A DNA stretch of 64,000 nucleotides from CAWCTD01 sp963798455 (GCA_963798455.1 CAWCTD010000004.1:558001-622000), one strand, 5' to 3'; positions 33,773-43,690 are shown, numbered from the stretch's first letter. Numbers and translations are program-made. The notes: generated by a model from the letters alone, not told the origin.

Positions 33773-34714
33773 GTGCCCGACCTCCCGGCCAGAGAAGCGT
33801 ATAGCCGCCTCGAAGCGCGCCGTATGCTGGAGCTTTCAGAGCGGCGCCTGCGGAGCTGGGAGAAGCAGGGCCTGGTTCCGCGCCTGGAGAGTTACAGCTT
33901 CATCGATCTCGTCGTCCTGCGGACGCTCGCGAGACTGCGAAAGAGCGGTGTGTCCTCGGTGAAGATCCGGCGCGCCGTGGCGGCGCTGCGCCAGAGGCTG
34001 GGCTCGATGTCCGATCCGCTCAAGGAGCTGAAGATCTTCTCGGAGGGCAGTAAGGTCACGGTGCAGATGGGAGCAAGCAGGATGGAGGCCGTATCGGGCC
34101 AGCTCCTGTTGGACTTCGATCAGGCCGAGCTGCACCGGATGCTGTCCTTTCCGAAACAGGCGGCCCACGACGCCACCAGGGCGGCCGAAGCGGCGCGGCG
34201 CTTTGAGGCGGCGCGCTTGTTCGAGCAGGCGCTCGAGATGGAGAACAGCGGCGCCCCGGCTGCCGATGTCATCGGGATCTACGAGAAGTCCGTGGCGCTG
34301 GACCCGTCCTCGGCCGGCGCGCTGGTGAATCTGGGAACCATCCACTATCACCTGAAGAACTGGGGCCAGGCTGAGCGATACTACCGCCGCGCCCTGGACG
34401 CCGATCCCCAGTATGCCCTGGCTCACTTCAACCTGGGCAATCTGTTCGATGAAAAGAACGACCGGGGCCAAGCCTTCCTGCACTACGCCATGGCCTTGCG
34501 CCTGGACCCTGGTTACGGCGATGCCCACTACAACCTGGCGTTGCTCTGCCAGTCTGCTGGCCAAGTCATGCGCGCCGTGCGCCACTGGAAAGCGTACCTC
34601 CGGCTCGACCCATCGAGTCCCTGGGCCACGATCGCCCGCCAGGAGCTGGACAAGCTGCGGCGGGCGACCGTGATCGAAGGCGCCAGGAGCGGGAGGAGGG
34701 AGGCGGGCGCGTAG
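33773..34714 (+). CDS. MerR-type DNA-binding domain fused to TPR repeats
   Basis: A 313-residue protein. Residues 7-75 are a MerR-like winged helix (AYSRLEARRMLELSERRLRS, then LVVLRTLARLRKSGVSSVKI). From about 165 to 295 there are at least three TPR units (DVIGIYEKSVALDPSSAGAL, AERYYRRALDADPQYALAH, AFLHYAMALRLDPGYGDAH). GTG at 33773 is used because the DNA-binding domain begins shortly after. The divergent gene is thrS, with about 127 bases between, containing TAGAAT (33759-33764) as a possible -10. Target genes unknown. Confidence 0.85.
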   Translation: MPDLPAREAYSRLEARRMLELSERRLRSWEKQGLVPRLESYSFIDLVVLRTLARLRKSGVSSVKIRRAVAALRQRLGSMSDPLKELKIFSEGSKVTVQMGASRMEAVSGQLLLDFDQAELHRMLSFPKQAAHDATRAAEAARRFEAARLFEQALEMENSGAPAADVIGIYEKSVALDPSSAGALVNLGTIHYHLKNWGQAERYYRRALDADPQYALAHFNLGNLFDEKNDRGQAFLHYAMALRLDPGYGDAHYNLALLCQSAGQVMRAVRHWKAYLRLDPSSPWATIARQELDKLRRATVIEGARSGRREAGA

Positions 34715-34726
34715 GCGCCCTTGGGG

Positions 34727-35641
34727 ATGAACGAGATCGATCTGCTCCGTCGCATTGCACGCCGGGCTCCGGCGCTGAGGCCATCCACCCTGGTACATGG
34801 CATGGGCGATGACTGCGCCGTGTTCCGCCCGCCTGGCTCCCGAGAGGACTGGCTCCTGACGACGGACATGGTGATCGAGGACGTGCATTTTCTTCGGGCG
34901 GCCCACACGGCGGCGGCGGTCGGCTACCGGGTTCTGGCGCGAGGTTTGAGCGATATCGCCGCCATGGGGGCTGAATCGAGGTTCTGCCTGCTCTCACTGG
35001 CCCTGGCGCCGTGGACGGATTCCCGGTGGCTGAGCGGATTCTTCCGCGGCTTCTTTCGCCTCGCCAAGGACGCCCGAACCGCGCTCGTGGGAGGCGACCT
35101 TGCCCATGCGCAGAAGCTCGCTTGCGACATCGTGGTCTGCGGCGCGGTCCCGAAAGGCAAGGCGTTGCGGCGCGATGGCGCCCGCCCCGGGGATGGCATC
35201 TATGTCTCGGGGCGCTTGGGAGGCTCGGCGCTCGGTCTGAGAACCAGGCGCGGCGAAGCCTGGCGGTTTCATTTGCACCCTCAGCCGCGTCTCAGGCTCG
35301 GGCGCTTCCTGCGAGAAGTGCTGCACGCCACCGCGGCCATGGATCTGAGCGACGGGCTGTCGCTCGACCTGCACCGGCTCTGTCTCGCCTCGCGGGTCTC
35401 GGCCGAACTGGAGCGCGAACCTCCCATCTTCCGCGGCGCGAGTCTGGAGGATGCGCTCCACGGAGGGGAAGACTATGAGCTGCTGTTCACCCTGCCGCCG
35501 CGCGCGCGGCCCCCGGCCGAGTTCGAGGGCCTGGCGTTGACGCGCATCGGGACCGTGCGCAAGAGCAAGCCGGGCTTGATTCGCTTTCTCGGCCGCCGGC
35601 TGGAGCCGGGCGGCTACGACCACTTCCGCGGCCGGCCATGA
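34727..35641 (+). CDS. thiL: Thiamine-monophosphate kinase
   Basis: A 304-residue PurM-like kinase catalysing the last step of thiamine diphosphate synthesis. Visible features: N-terminal NEIDLLRRIARR, the Mg-ATP motif GMGDDCAVFRPP, the TTDMVIEDVHF segment, VGGDLAHAQKL and the late AMDLSDGLSLDLHRL. The ATG at 34727 with TTGGGG upstream is preferred to a TTG two codons earlier. It begins 12 bases after the MerR-TPR gene and is followed by a UMF1-type permease. Confidence 0.93.
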   Translation: MNEIDLLRRIARRAPALRPSTLVHGMGDDCAVFRPPGSREDWLLTTDMVIEDVHFLRAAHTAAAVGYRVLARGLSDIAAMGAESRFCLLSLALAPWTDSRWLSGFFRGFFRLAKDARTALVGGDLAHAQKLACDIVVCGAVPKGKALRRDGARPGDGIYVSGRLGGSALGLRTRRGEAWRFHLHPQPRLRLGRFLREVLHATAAMDLSDGLSLDLHRLCLASRVSAELEREPPIFRGASLEDALHGGEDYELLFTLPPRARPPAEFEGLALTRIGTVRKSKPGLIRFLGRRLEPGGYDHFRGRP

Positions 35642-35648
35642 GGTGAAC

Positions 35649-36923
35649 ATGCCGCAGACGGAAGCCCGGTCACGCCGCGCGACAGCCGCTTGGTGCCTAT
35701 TTGATTTCGCCAACTCGGCCTACACCACGCTGATCATCACCGTGGCCTTCGCCGTCTACTTCCGCCAGGTGGTGGTGCACGCCGCGGACAATCGGGGCGA
35801 CCAGCTTTGGGGTATCGCCAACTTCATAGCCATGCTCGCGGTTGCGGCTGTTTCGCCGCTGCTGGGGGCCTTCGCCGACTTCTCGGGCCGCAAGAAGCTG
35901 CTGCTGGCGGCGATGACGCTGATCTCGGTCGCAGCCACCGCGTTGATGTACTTTGTCGGACCCGGCGACGTGGCGCTGGCGATGGTCCTGTTCGTCCTGG
36001 GCACCTTCGGATTCGAGGCGGGTTACGTCTTCTACAACGCCTTCCTTCCGGACGTGGCGGCGCCGGAGTCCGTGGGGAAGGTCTCGGGCTGGGGCTGGGG
36101 CGTAGGTTACATTGGCGGATTGTTGTGCCTTCTCGTCGCCAGGCCGCTTTTGGACAAGCCGCTCTCCAATCCCGAGGGTGTGGCCGCATACCGGCTCTCT
36201 TACCTTCTGGTGGCGGCCTGGTTTCTCGTTTTTGCACTGCCGGCCTTCCTCTGGCTGCGAGAGTCCGAGTCCCAGGGCCGCCTTGCCAGGTGGCAGGACT
36301 ATGTCTCCGTCGGGTTCCGCCGCGTGGGCGAGACACTGTCTCACCTGCGCCACTACCGCGAGACCGCCAAGTACATCCTGGCTTCGCTGCTCTTCACCGA
36401 CGGCATCACCACCGTAGTGAGCTTCGCCGGGATCTACGCCACCACTACCATCGGCTTTTCCAACCGGGAGCTCGTTTTGCTCTTCCTGGTCCTCAACCTC
36501 GTGGCTCTGCCCGGCTCGCTCGCGGCGGGATATCTTGCGGACTGGATTGGCCCTAAGAGAACGATCGTCATCACCCTGCTGCTGTGGATGGCGGTCGTCG
36601 TGACCGGCTGCCTGGCCATGAGCAAGGCCGTGTTCTGGATCATGGCCGCCGGCGCGGCCATCGGCATGGGCAGCACGCAGGCGGTGGGACGCTCCTTCAT
36701 GGCGCAGATTTCGCCGCCCGCGCGCGAATCCGAGTTTTTCGGTTTCTATGTGCTGAGCGGCAAGTTCGCTTCGATGTTCGGCCCGCTGGTCTTCGGCTCC
36801 ATCTCCCGGTGGAGCGGAAGCCAGCGGCTGGCGGTCCTGTCGCTGCTGCCATTCTTTCTCGCCGGCCTGGTGCTCATGTTATGGATCGACGAGAAACGGG
36901 CCATGGGGGTGGCTGCCGGGTGA
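35649..36923 (+). CDS. MFS permease, UMF1/Atg22-like family
   Basis: A 424-residue transporter with about twelve transmembrane helices. The N-terminal ATAAWCLFDFANSAYTTLI is the hallmark of the UMF1 (Atg22-like) subgroup of the major facilitator superfamily; the loop ADFSGRKKLLL is the motif-A equivalent. Substrate is not established; yeast Atg22 exports amino acids from the vacuole. GGTGA precedes the ATG. The TGA overlaps the GTG of the next gene, coupling it to a lipid-metabolism fusion. Confidence 0.88.
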   Translation: MPQTEARSRRATAAWCLFDFANSAYTTLIITVAFAVYFRQVVVHAADNRGDQLWGIANFIAMLAVAAVSPLLGAFADFSGRKKLLLAAMTLISVAATALMYFVGPGDVALAMVLFVLGTFGFEAGYVFYNAFLPDVAAPESVGKVSGWGWGVGYIGGLLCLLVARPLLDKPLSNPEGVAAYRLSYLLVAAWFLVFALPAFLWLRESESQGRLARWQDYVSVGFRRVGETLSHLRHYRETAKYILASLLFTDGITTVVSFAGIYATTTIGFSNRELVLLFLVLNLVALPGSLAAGYLADWIGPKRTIVITLLLWMAVVVTGCLAMSKAVFWIMAAGAAIGMGSTQAVGRSFMAQISPPARESEFFGFYVLSGKFASMFGPLVFGSISRWSGSQRLAVLSLLPFFLAGLVLMLWIDEKRAMGVAAG

Positions 36924-39487
36924 CGCTCGACTTCTTCGAAAAGTTCCGCGAGAACGTCGAACGATTCCCGGAACGCGTCGCTCTCGATAGCATCTCCGAC
37001 GTCGGGCGCGAAGCCTTCACCTACCGGCGCGTCGCCCAGGAGGCCGCCAGCATAGCGCTCTCCCTTTCCCGCAGCGGCATTCGTCCCGGCGATCCGGTCG
37101 GTATCCTCATGGATACCCATCCCCGCTGGGGCATAGCGTTTCTGGCGGTCCAGAGCGCGGGCGCGGTGGCCGTGCCGCTGGACGTCCTCCACGAGAAAGA
37201 AACCCTGGCCGGGCTCATCGAGCATGCCGGGTGCCGTTTCCTGATCGTCTCCGGAGCGCTGCTCCCCACATGGGAGGGGGTGGAAGCGCAGCTCGCCCAG
37301 CCGTTGCCTTTTCTGGTCGCCGAACAGAGCCACCCAGAAGATGCGGGCGCGCCGTTGCCGCTCGTGCACAGGAGCCTCGACGACGCGCTGATGATCCTTT
37401 ACACCAGCGGCACCACGGGCGATCCCAAGGGCGTGGTGCTCACCGGCCGCAACGTGTACCGCAACGTGGTCGAGGTGCTGAAGATGATTGGGCCGACCTC
37501 GGAAGATCACTTCCTGGAGGTTCTGCCGCTCTATCACGTGCTGGCGCTGGTGATCAACTTCATCATCCCGCTCTACCTTGGCGCGCGGGTTACCTTTCTC
37601 CGCGAGCTGGAGGCCCAGAGGATTCTGAAAATCTTTCGCGAGGAAGGTATCACCATCTTCGTCTGCGTGCCGCAGTTCTACTACCTGGTGTACCGCCGCA
37701 TCCTGCAAGAGGTGGAGCGGCAGAGCTTCCTCAAACGTATTCTGTTCCGGCGGCTGCTCTCCCTCTCGCGATTCGCCAATCTGCGGCTGGGCTTCAACAT
37801 GGGCCGCTTCCTGTTTCGCGCGATCCACGAAAAGCTCGGACCGCGGCTGCGCATCCTGGGCGTCGGTGGCGCGCGCTTCGACCCTGAAGTTGCCTGGTTC
37901 TTCCGCGACCTCGGCTTTGACCTCGTCCAGGCTTTTGGCATGACCGAGACCGCGGCGCTGATCACCGTGGCCGGGCCCAGCGGCCATGCCGTGGGGACGG
38001 TCGGCGTGCCGTTGCCCCACGTCGAGATCCGTGTGGCGGAAGCGGACGAGAACGGCGCGGGGGAGGTGCTCGTTCGCGGCGAGAACGTCATGACGGGGTA
38101 CCTCAACAATCCCGAGGCGACGGCGGAGGCCCTACACGACGGCTGGCTGCACACCGGCGATCTCGGCTGCATCGACGGGCGCGGCTTCCTGCACATCACG
38201 GGCCGCCTGAAAGACGTGATCGTGCTCAGTTCGGGCAAGAACATCTACCCCGAGGAGATCGAGAAGTCCTACCAATCGAGCTGTCCCCACGTCAAGGAAA
38301 TCTGTGTGTTGGGCGTGCCCGATGAGTCAGCGGGCCGCGGCGGGGAGAAACTGCACGCGGTCATCGTGCCGGATTTCGAGCGCTTGAAGGCCGGCCAGGC
38401 AGCCAGCGTCTACGACACCATCCGCTGGGAGATGGAGAACGCCTCCGCGCGGCTGCCCGGCTACAAGCGTGTCATGAGCATGGAACTTCGCAAGGATCCG
38501 CTGCCGCTCACCACGACCCGAAAGATCAAACGGTTCCAGGTGCGAAGAGAAATCCTGGAGCGTTCGGCCATGCCCGCAACGGCGCCGGATGCCGCCCCGG
38601 GGACGCCGCTGGAAGAGAAGCTCTTCGCCGCCATCCGCGGCGTGAAGGACGCGCCCGTGATCGGCCGCTCGATGAACCTGGAACTGGACCTGGGATTCAC
38701 ATCGCTGGAGAGAGTGGAGTTGTTCTCCGCGATCCGGGAGACCATGGGAGTCCGGCTCCCAGAGGAGGAGGCTGCGAGAATCCAGACGGTGGCGGAGCTG
38801 GCAGACTTGGTCGAACGGCTTGGCGCCGGAAGCCAGGCGCCGGCGGAGGGGCCGCTGACCTCCTGGGACGAGGCTTTCGGGCCGAGACCGTCCGGCGATC
38901 TGCTGCGGCCGGCTCTGGCGTGGTGCATCCGGCTGCTCACGCGCCTGTTGTTGCGTCTTCGCGTGGAGGGATTGGAGAACCTGCCCGCGCCGCCGTTTCT
39001 TGTCTGCCCGAACCATGCCAGTTTCGTGGACGTGTTCCTGGTTGTGAGCGCTCTGCCTCGCCGGCTTTTGTCAAAGGTGTTCTTCGTGGGTGACGCGGCA
39101 TATTTCAGAGGGGCGGTGATGTCCAGGCTGGGACGTTGGACAAGGGTCATCCCGGTGAGTCCCGAACGCGGTGTGCTCTCCGCGATGCGGCTGGCAGCCG
39201 AAGGCCTGAGCCGGGGCATGCTGCTGTGCATCTTCCCCGAGGGCGAGCGCTCGATCGACGGGAAGGTGAAGGCTTTCCGCCTGGGGCCCGCCATGCTGGC
39301 GACCGAGCAGGGCGTACCGGCTGTGCCAGTGGGCATCCGCGGAACGTGGGAGGTGTGGCCCCGCGGCTCGAACCGAATCCGTCTGCGGCGGGTTGGGATC
39401 GTTTTCGGCCCGCCGCTCGATCCCTCAGGGAAGACGACCGGGGCTTTCAACGATGAGCTTCGCGAGGCTGTCCTGCGCCTGTTGTAA
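36920..39487 (+). CDS. Fused acyl-activating enzyme, acyl carrier protein and PlsC acyltransferase
   Basis: An 855-residue three-domain protein. Residues 1-545 are an AMP-forming acyl ligase (ATP loop MILYTSGTTGDPKGV at about 158-172, FGMTETAALITVAG, HTGDLGCIDGRGFLHITGR). Residues 560-635 are an ACP domain with the phosphopantetheine Ser595 in DLGFTSLERVE. Residues 665-855 are a lysophosphatidate-type acyltransferase with NHASFVD (His699, Asp704) and FPEGERS. It should activate a fatty acid, tether it and transfer it to a lysophospholipid, as E. coli Aas does in two domains. Start is GTG in a GTGA overlap with the permease. Confidence 0.9.
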   Translation: MTLDFFEKFRENVERFPERVALDSISDVGREAFTYRRVAQEAASIALSLSRSGIRPGDPVGILMDTHPRWGIAFLAVQSAGAVAVPLDVLHEKETLAGLIEHAGCRFLIVSGALLPTWEGVEAQLAQPLPFLVAEQSHPEDAGAPLPLVHRSLDDALMILYTSGTTGDPKGVVLTGRNVYRNVVEVLKMIGPTSEDHFLEVLPLYHVLALVINFIIPLYLGARVTFLRELEAQRILKIFREEGITIFVCVPQFYYLVYRRILQEVERQSFLKRILFRRLLSLSRFANLRLGFNMGRFLFRAIHEKLGPRLRILGVGGARFDPEVAWFFRDLGFDLVQAFGMTETAALITVAGPSGHAVGTVGVPLPHVEIRVAEADENGAGEVLVRGENVMTGYLNNPEATAEALHDGWLHTGDLGCIDGRGFLHITGRLKDVIVLSSGKNIYPEEIEKSYQSSCPHVKEICVLGVPDESAGRGGEKLHAVIVPDFERLKAGQAASVYDTIRWEMENASARLPGYKRVMSMELRKDPLPLTTTRKIKRFQVRREILERSAMPATAPDAAPGTPLEEKLFAAIRGVKDAPVIGRSMNLELDLGFTSLERVELFSAIRETMGVRLPEEEAARIQTVAELADLVERLGAGSQAPAEGPLTSWDEAFGPRPSGDLLRPALAWCIRLLTRLLLRLRVEGLENLPAPPFLVCPNHASFVDVFLVVSALPRRLLSKVFFVGDAAYFRGAVMSRLGRWTRVIPVSPERGVLSAMRLAAEGLSRGMLLCIFPEGERSIDGKVKAFRLGPAMLATEQGVPAVPVGIRGTWEVWPRGSNRIRLRRVGIVFGPPLDPSGKTTGAFNDELREAVLRLL

Positions 39488-39507
39488 AATGAATCTGATC
39501 CCCACGA

Positions 39508-39583
39508 GCCACCCTAGCTCAGTTGGTAGAGCAGCGGTTTCGTAAACCGCAGGTCGTCGGTTCAATTCCGACGGGTGGCTCCA
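39508..39583 (+). tRNA. tRNA-Thr(CGT)
   Basis: A 76-base cloverleaf with encoded CCA. Acceptor GCCACCC pairs with GGGTGGC; D arm GCTC/GAGC; anticodon stem-loop GCGGT-TTCGTAA-ACCGC gives CGT; T arm GTCGG-TTCAATT-CCGAC. CGT reads ACG, so threonine. A run of six T follows shortly (39588-39593), possibly terminating the transcript. Confidence 0.97.
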
Positions 39584-39834
39584 CACATTTTTTCCCGTCA
39601 CGCAGGACAGGCGGCCAGCGTCTTCTCTGTAGTAGAATATGTTCAACGGCTAGGGGGCTAGCTGGAGGGTAGGGATGCATTGCGGACACGCGAAACTGGT
39701 CGGTGTTGTCGTCCGCCCGAAATCGAGCTGGGTACAGACTCGTGTCGCGTCGTCGCAGCGCAGGTCAGCTTCGCTTGTGCTCATCCATCCTCAAGCGGCC
39801 TTACCTGGTCGAATTCCGCTCTAGAGGAGAGTCC

Positions 39835-42800
39835 ATGAAAGAACTGCTAGCTCTGTTGTCTAGAGGATCGATCCATGGAAACGGGCGATTTCCTCAGTCG
39901 AAGTCATTCGTTCCCTGGTTGACATCATTAATGGTGTTGCTCGTGCTGGCCGCTGCGATTTCCATACCGTGTTCCGCGCAGGTTGCCAGCGCCGAGCTAA
40001 CTGGCACAATTGTCGATCCGTCGGGCGGCGTCATCGCTGGAGCCAAGGTGACGGCCACCAACGTCGCCACCAACCGTAGCAGCGAAACCACGAGCAACGC
40101 GACCGGCAACTACATCATCTCGCTGCTTCCCCCGGGAGACTACACGCTCACCGCGCAAGCGCCAGGCTTTCGGAGGTACGTGCAGCGAGGCATCACCCTG
40201 CAAATTAACCAGCAGGCCAGCATCAACGTAAAGCTGCAAGTGGGCGAGGTCTCTCAAGCGATCGAGGTGACCTCCCAAGCCCCGATGCTGGAATCCGAGT
40301 CATCCTCGATCGGCACCGTGGTGAGCGACAGGCTGGTGAATCAACTGCCGCTGAACGGACGCAACTTCATCCAACTGGCGACTTTGACCCCGGGCGTGAA
40401 CGGCGTAGGCTTCTCGGCCACCGGGACCATCATGAGCGGCACGCGGCCCGACGACCGCCGGCCCGCCACGGAGATCTTCTCGAACGGCAACCGGGAAGGC
40501 TCCAACAACTTTCTGTACGACGGAATCGACGATAACGAGCGCCTGACGCTGTCGATCGCGCTGCGCCCGGCCGTCGAGGCGGTTCGTGAATTCAAGATTG
40601 AGACGAACATGTACAGCGCCGACATCGGCCGCAACTCGGGCGCGGTGGTGGATGTCATCACCAAGTCGGGCACGAATCAGCTCCATGGCAGCTTGTTCGA
40701 GTTTTTGCGCAACTCGGACATGGACGCGCGGAATTTTTTCAGCGCCAAAGGCACGCCGTTTCCGTCCTTTCGCCTGAACCAGTTCGGCGGATCGCTAGGG
40801 GGGCCGATTGTGCTGCCGAAGGTGTACAACGGGAAGGACCGCACGTTCTTCTTCGTGGACTACGAGGGGTACCGCCGGAACTCGCAGCAGTTTGTGCTGG
40901 GCAACATTCCAACGCTGAAAATGCGCCAGGGCGATTTCAGCGAGACGGCGCAGATTTACGACCCGCTGACCACGCGAGCGAATCCCAACGGCTCCGGTTT
41001 CATCCGGGACCCGTTCACGGGCAATCAGATCCCCTCGGCCCGGTGGGATCCGATCTCGGCCAAGATGATCAACGCATACCCCACGCCGACGAGCACGGCG
41101 CGGTTCAACAATTACTCGGCCAACCTGGTGCAAGATCAGCGCTGGAACCAGGGCGACATACGCGTGGATCACCAATTCACCCCAAAGGACAATATGTTCG
41201 CGAGGTGGTCCATACAGAATACGGAGACCAAGGTCCCCAGCACTTACCCGTCGACCAACATCCCCGGCCTACCCCAACCGGTGAACCTCAGCGACGAGGG
41301 TTCGTTTGCGGGAACGTCATTCCAACCCGCGCAACATGCGGTGGCAAGCTACGCCAAGGTGCTCAGCCCGAGGTTCGTCAACGAATTCCGCGCGGGTGTC
41401 AGCCGCTACCGTCTGGACTATACGGCCGACCAGTTTCAGCCCGGGGGGCAGCTCGGAAACCTGCTGGGAGTGAAGAATTCCAACGTCACGCCCGCCGAGC
41501 AGAATCTCCCGATCTTTTCGCCATCGAGCTACATAGGGATCGGCCAGACGCGATCTCTGCCGTTGTTCCGCCGTGAGACCACCTTCGAGTACGTCGACAA
41601 CCTCAGCTTCACTCTAGGGACGCATACCCTGAAGTGGGGCGCCGACTTCCGCCGCCGCCAGCTCACCATCTACCAGACCAACCAGGGCAACGGCCGGTTC
41701 AACTTCTCGCCCGCGCTCACGGACTCCCGGCAGCCAGCCGGCTCGGGCGGCGACAGCGCGGCGAGCTTCCTGCTCGGGTTTCCCACGCTGACCGCGCACG
41801 ATTACACCCTGAACTGGCCAGGCGAACGCGGCAGCGAGGTCGGCCTGTACTTCGCCGACGACTGGCGCACCACTCAGAAACTGACACTGAATTTCGGGAT
41901 CAGGTGGGATTACTATAGCCCGTACAGCGAGGTCGCGAACCGCTGGGCGAATTTCAATCCCATCACCGGGAAGATCGACATCGCCGGCCAGAACGGGGTG
42001 GGCCAGAATGCCGATGTCCTGCCCTACTACAGGAACTTCGGACCGAGATTCGGGTTCGCGTATTCGCTTTTCGAGCACACCGTGGTCCGCGGCGGGTTCG
42101 GGATCTTCTACAACGCCACCGGCAGCGAGGCCGGCAGCATGCGCCTGTTCCGGCAACTGCCCTTCGGATCCACGCTCAGCAACTCGCCCGGCGATATCAA
42201 CGTCGGCCAGCGCGTGAGCGACGGCTTTCCGCCGCTTCAGCCGGTGGATTTCAGCCTCGCCAACAACCCGTTCGGCGCCATGTTCGCCGTGGATCCGCAC
42301 TTCCGTCCTAGTTACGCGGAGCAGTTCAACGTAACCGTCGAGCACGAAATCACACCCTGGGCGCTGGTGGTGAAGACGGCCTTTCTCGGCAACCTCGGGC
42401 GCCACCTCTACAACACTTACAACGTCAACCAGGCGGTGCCCGGCGCGACTGCCCTCAATACCCGGCGTCCCCTGTATTCCGTCGATCCCAACCTCAGTGA
42501 TGTCAGTTGGTTCACCACCAACGGGCTGGGCGAATACTATGGGTTCCAGTTGACCGCGGACAAGCGCTTCAGCAAAGGCCTGAGCGCCATTCTGGGATAC
42601 ACCTGGTCGCACGCGATTGATAACGTGCCACTCGAGTTCGGCGGCGGCGCGGCCGGACCTCTGCCCCAGGATCCCCGGAACCTGGCCGCCGAGCGCGGCA
42701 ACTCGATCATCGACATGCGCCACCGCATGACTCTGAGCTACGTCTGGGAGTTCCCCGTCGGGAAAGGCAAGGCGCTGCTGAACATGGGCGGCCCGGTGAA

Positions 42801-43242
42801 CTGGGTTCTCGGCGGATGGCAGACCAACGGCGTGCTAACGGTGCAGAGCGGGCTACCGTTCTCGGCGGTGTTGCAGACCTCGACTACCAACACGGGCACG
42901 GGCAGCCGGCCGAACGTAGTCGGCACAGTGTCCTATCCCAAAACACTGCAACACTGGTTCGACCCGAGCGCCTTTGCATCTCCCGCGCCTTATACCTATG
43001 GCAATTCGGGCCGCGACACCCTGTTCGGACCGGGCCGCGCGAATTGGGACATGTCGTTGTTCAAGAACTTCGTGATTCGTGAACAGACCAGGTTCGAGCT
43101 TCGCGCGGAAGCGTTCAATACGTTGAACCATCCCCAATTCGCATTGCCGAATGCGAGCATAGGCAATGCCCAGGTTGGATTGATCAACAGCATTGTAGGC
43201 AACCCGCGGCAGTTGCAGATGGGGCTGCGGTTCCAGTTCTGA
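39835..43242 (+). CDS. Oar-like TonB-dependent outer-membrane receptor with carboxypeptidase-regulatory domain
   Basis: A 1135-residue outer-membrane protein. The N terminus has a long hydrophobic signal (WLTSLMVLLVLAAAISIPC), then a CarboxypepD_reg domain (AELTGTIVDPSGGVIAGAKV), a plug region with the acidobacterial motif LPLNGRNFIQLATLTPGV, and a beta-barrel ending in QLQMGLRFQF with the terminal Phe needed for assembly. The ATG at 39835 follows GAGGAGAG. Such receptors are expanded in Solibacter-type genomes and probably take up glycans or other polymers; no dedicated ligand can be inferred. No SusD or ABC partner is adjacent. Confidence 0.93.
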   Translation: MKELLALLSRGSIHGNGRFPQSKSFVPWLTSLMVLLVLAAAISIPCSAQVASAELTGTIVDPSGGVIAGAKVTATNVATNRSSETTSNATGNYIISLLPPGDYTLTAQAPGFRRYVQRGITLQINQQASINVKLQVGEVSQAIEVTSQAPMLESESSSIGTVVSDRLVNQLPLNGRNFIQLATLTPGVNGVGFSATGTIMSGTRPDDRRPATEIFSNGNREGSNNFLYDGIDDNERLTLSIALRPAVEAVREFKIETNMYSADIGRNSGAVVDVITKSGTNQLHGSLFEFLRNSDMDARNFFSAKGTPFPSFRLNQFGGSLGGPIVLPKVYNGKDRTFFFVDYEGYRRNSQQFVLGNIPTLKMRQGDFSETAQIYDPLTTRANPNGSGFIRDPFTGNQIPSARWDPISAKMINAYPTPTSTARFNNYSANLVQDQRWNQGDIRVDHQFTPKDNMFARWSIQNTETKVPSTYPSTNIPGLPQPVNLSDEGSFAGTSFQPAQHAVASYAKVLSPRFVNEFRAGVSRYRLDYTADQFQPGGQLGNLLGVKNSNVTPAEQNLPIFSPSSYIGIGQTRSLPLFRRETTFEYVDNLSFTLGTHTLKWGADFRRRQLTIYQTNQGNGRFNFSPALTDSRQPAGSGGDSAASFLLGFPTLTAHDYTLNWPGERGSEVGLYFADDWRTTQKLTLNFGIRWDYYSPYSEVANRWANFNPITGKIDIAGQNGVGQNADVLPYYRNFGPRFGFAYSLFEHTVVRGGFGIFYNATGSEAGSMRLFRQLPFGSTLSNSPGDINVGQRVSDGFPPLQPVDFSLANNPFGAMFAVDPHFRPSYAEQFNVTVEHEITPWALVVKTAFLGNLGRHLYNTYNVNQAVPGATALNTRRPLYSVDPNLSDVSWFTTNGLGEYYGFQLTADKRFSKGLSAILGYTWSHAIDNVPLEFGGGAAGPLPQDPRNLAAERGNSIIDMRHRMTLSYVWEFPVGKGKALLNMGGPVNWVLGGWQTNGVLTVQSGLPFSAVLQTSTTNTGTGSRPNVVGTVSYPKTLQHWFDPSAFASPAPYTYGNSGRDTLFGPGRANWDMSLFKNFVIREQTRFELRAEAFNTLNHPQFALPNASIGNAQVGLINSIVGNPRQLQMGLRFQF

Positions 43243-43247
43243 TCTGA

Positions 43248-43269
43248 GGGCGGGGCCCTCGCCCCGCCC
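43248..43269 (+). terminator. Possible hairpin terminator after the TonB receptor gene
   Basis: GGGCGGGG, six-base loop, CCCCGCCC: a perfect 8-bp stem just after the stop codon at 43242. There is no T tract, so it may instead be a transcript-stabilising hairpin. Confidence 0.4.
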
Positions 43270-43342
43270 AACACAATTCGTTGCGCTGGCCTTGCGCCAC
43301 CCGTGAGCGGAGTGCAAGGATTGGGCTCGGGGGAAAGGCGTC

Positions 43343-43678
43343 ATGATCGTTCGTGATTATCGAGAAGTGGAAGGGGCCCCGTCCGAGGGCGTGGATGGGG
43401 TCGTGCTGCGGTGGGTCATCACCAAGGATGACGGCGCTCCGAATTTCGCCATGCGAGTCATCGAGGTCCAGCCGGGCTGCTCCACGCCCCACCACCAGCA
43501 CGAGTGGGAGCACGAGGTGTTCGTGATCGGGGGTAAAGGCGTGGTGCGCGGCAGCCAAGGTGACCGCTCTATCCAGCAGGGCAGCGTGGTCTTCGTGCCG
43601 GGCAACGAAACCCATCAGTTCGTCAACCAGGGTGACGAGGTGCTGCGTTTCCTTTGCCTGGTCCCGCACCGGGCGTAG
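43343..43678 (+). CDS. Small cupin-domain protein
   Basis: A 111-residue single-domain cupin. Metal ligands are in HHQHEWEHEVFVIGG (HxH...E) and GNETHQFVNQG (the second His). These one-domain cupins are often metal-dependent isomerases or dioxygenases, or regulators; the substrate is not evident. It lies alone between the receptor and the convergent mrp gene. Confidence 0.85.
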   Translation: MIVRDYREVEGAPSEGVDGVVLRWVITKDDGAPNFAMRVIEVQPGCSTPHHQHEWEHEVFVIGGKGVVRGSQGDRSIQQGSVVFVPGNETHQFVNQGDEVLRFLCLVPHRA

Positions 43679-43690
43679 GAGCCGGTGTGC

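Noticed and set aside
39425..39646. Minus-strand frame with SELNRRPAVYETAALPTEL
   Set aside because: Antisense of tRNA-Thr, a common false gene call.
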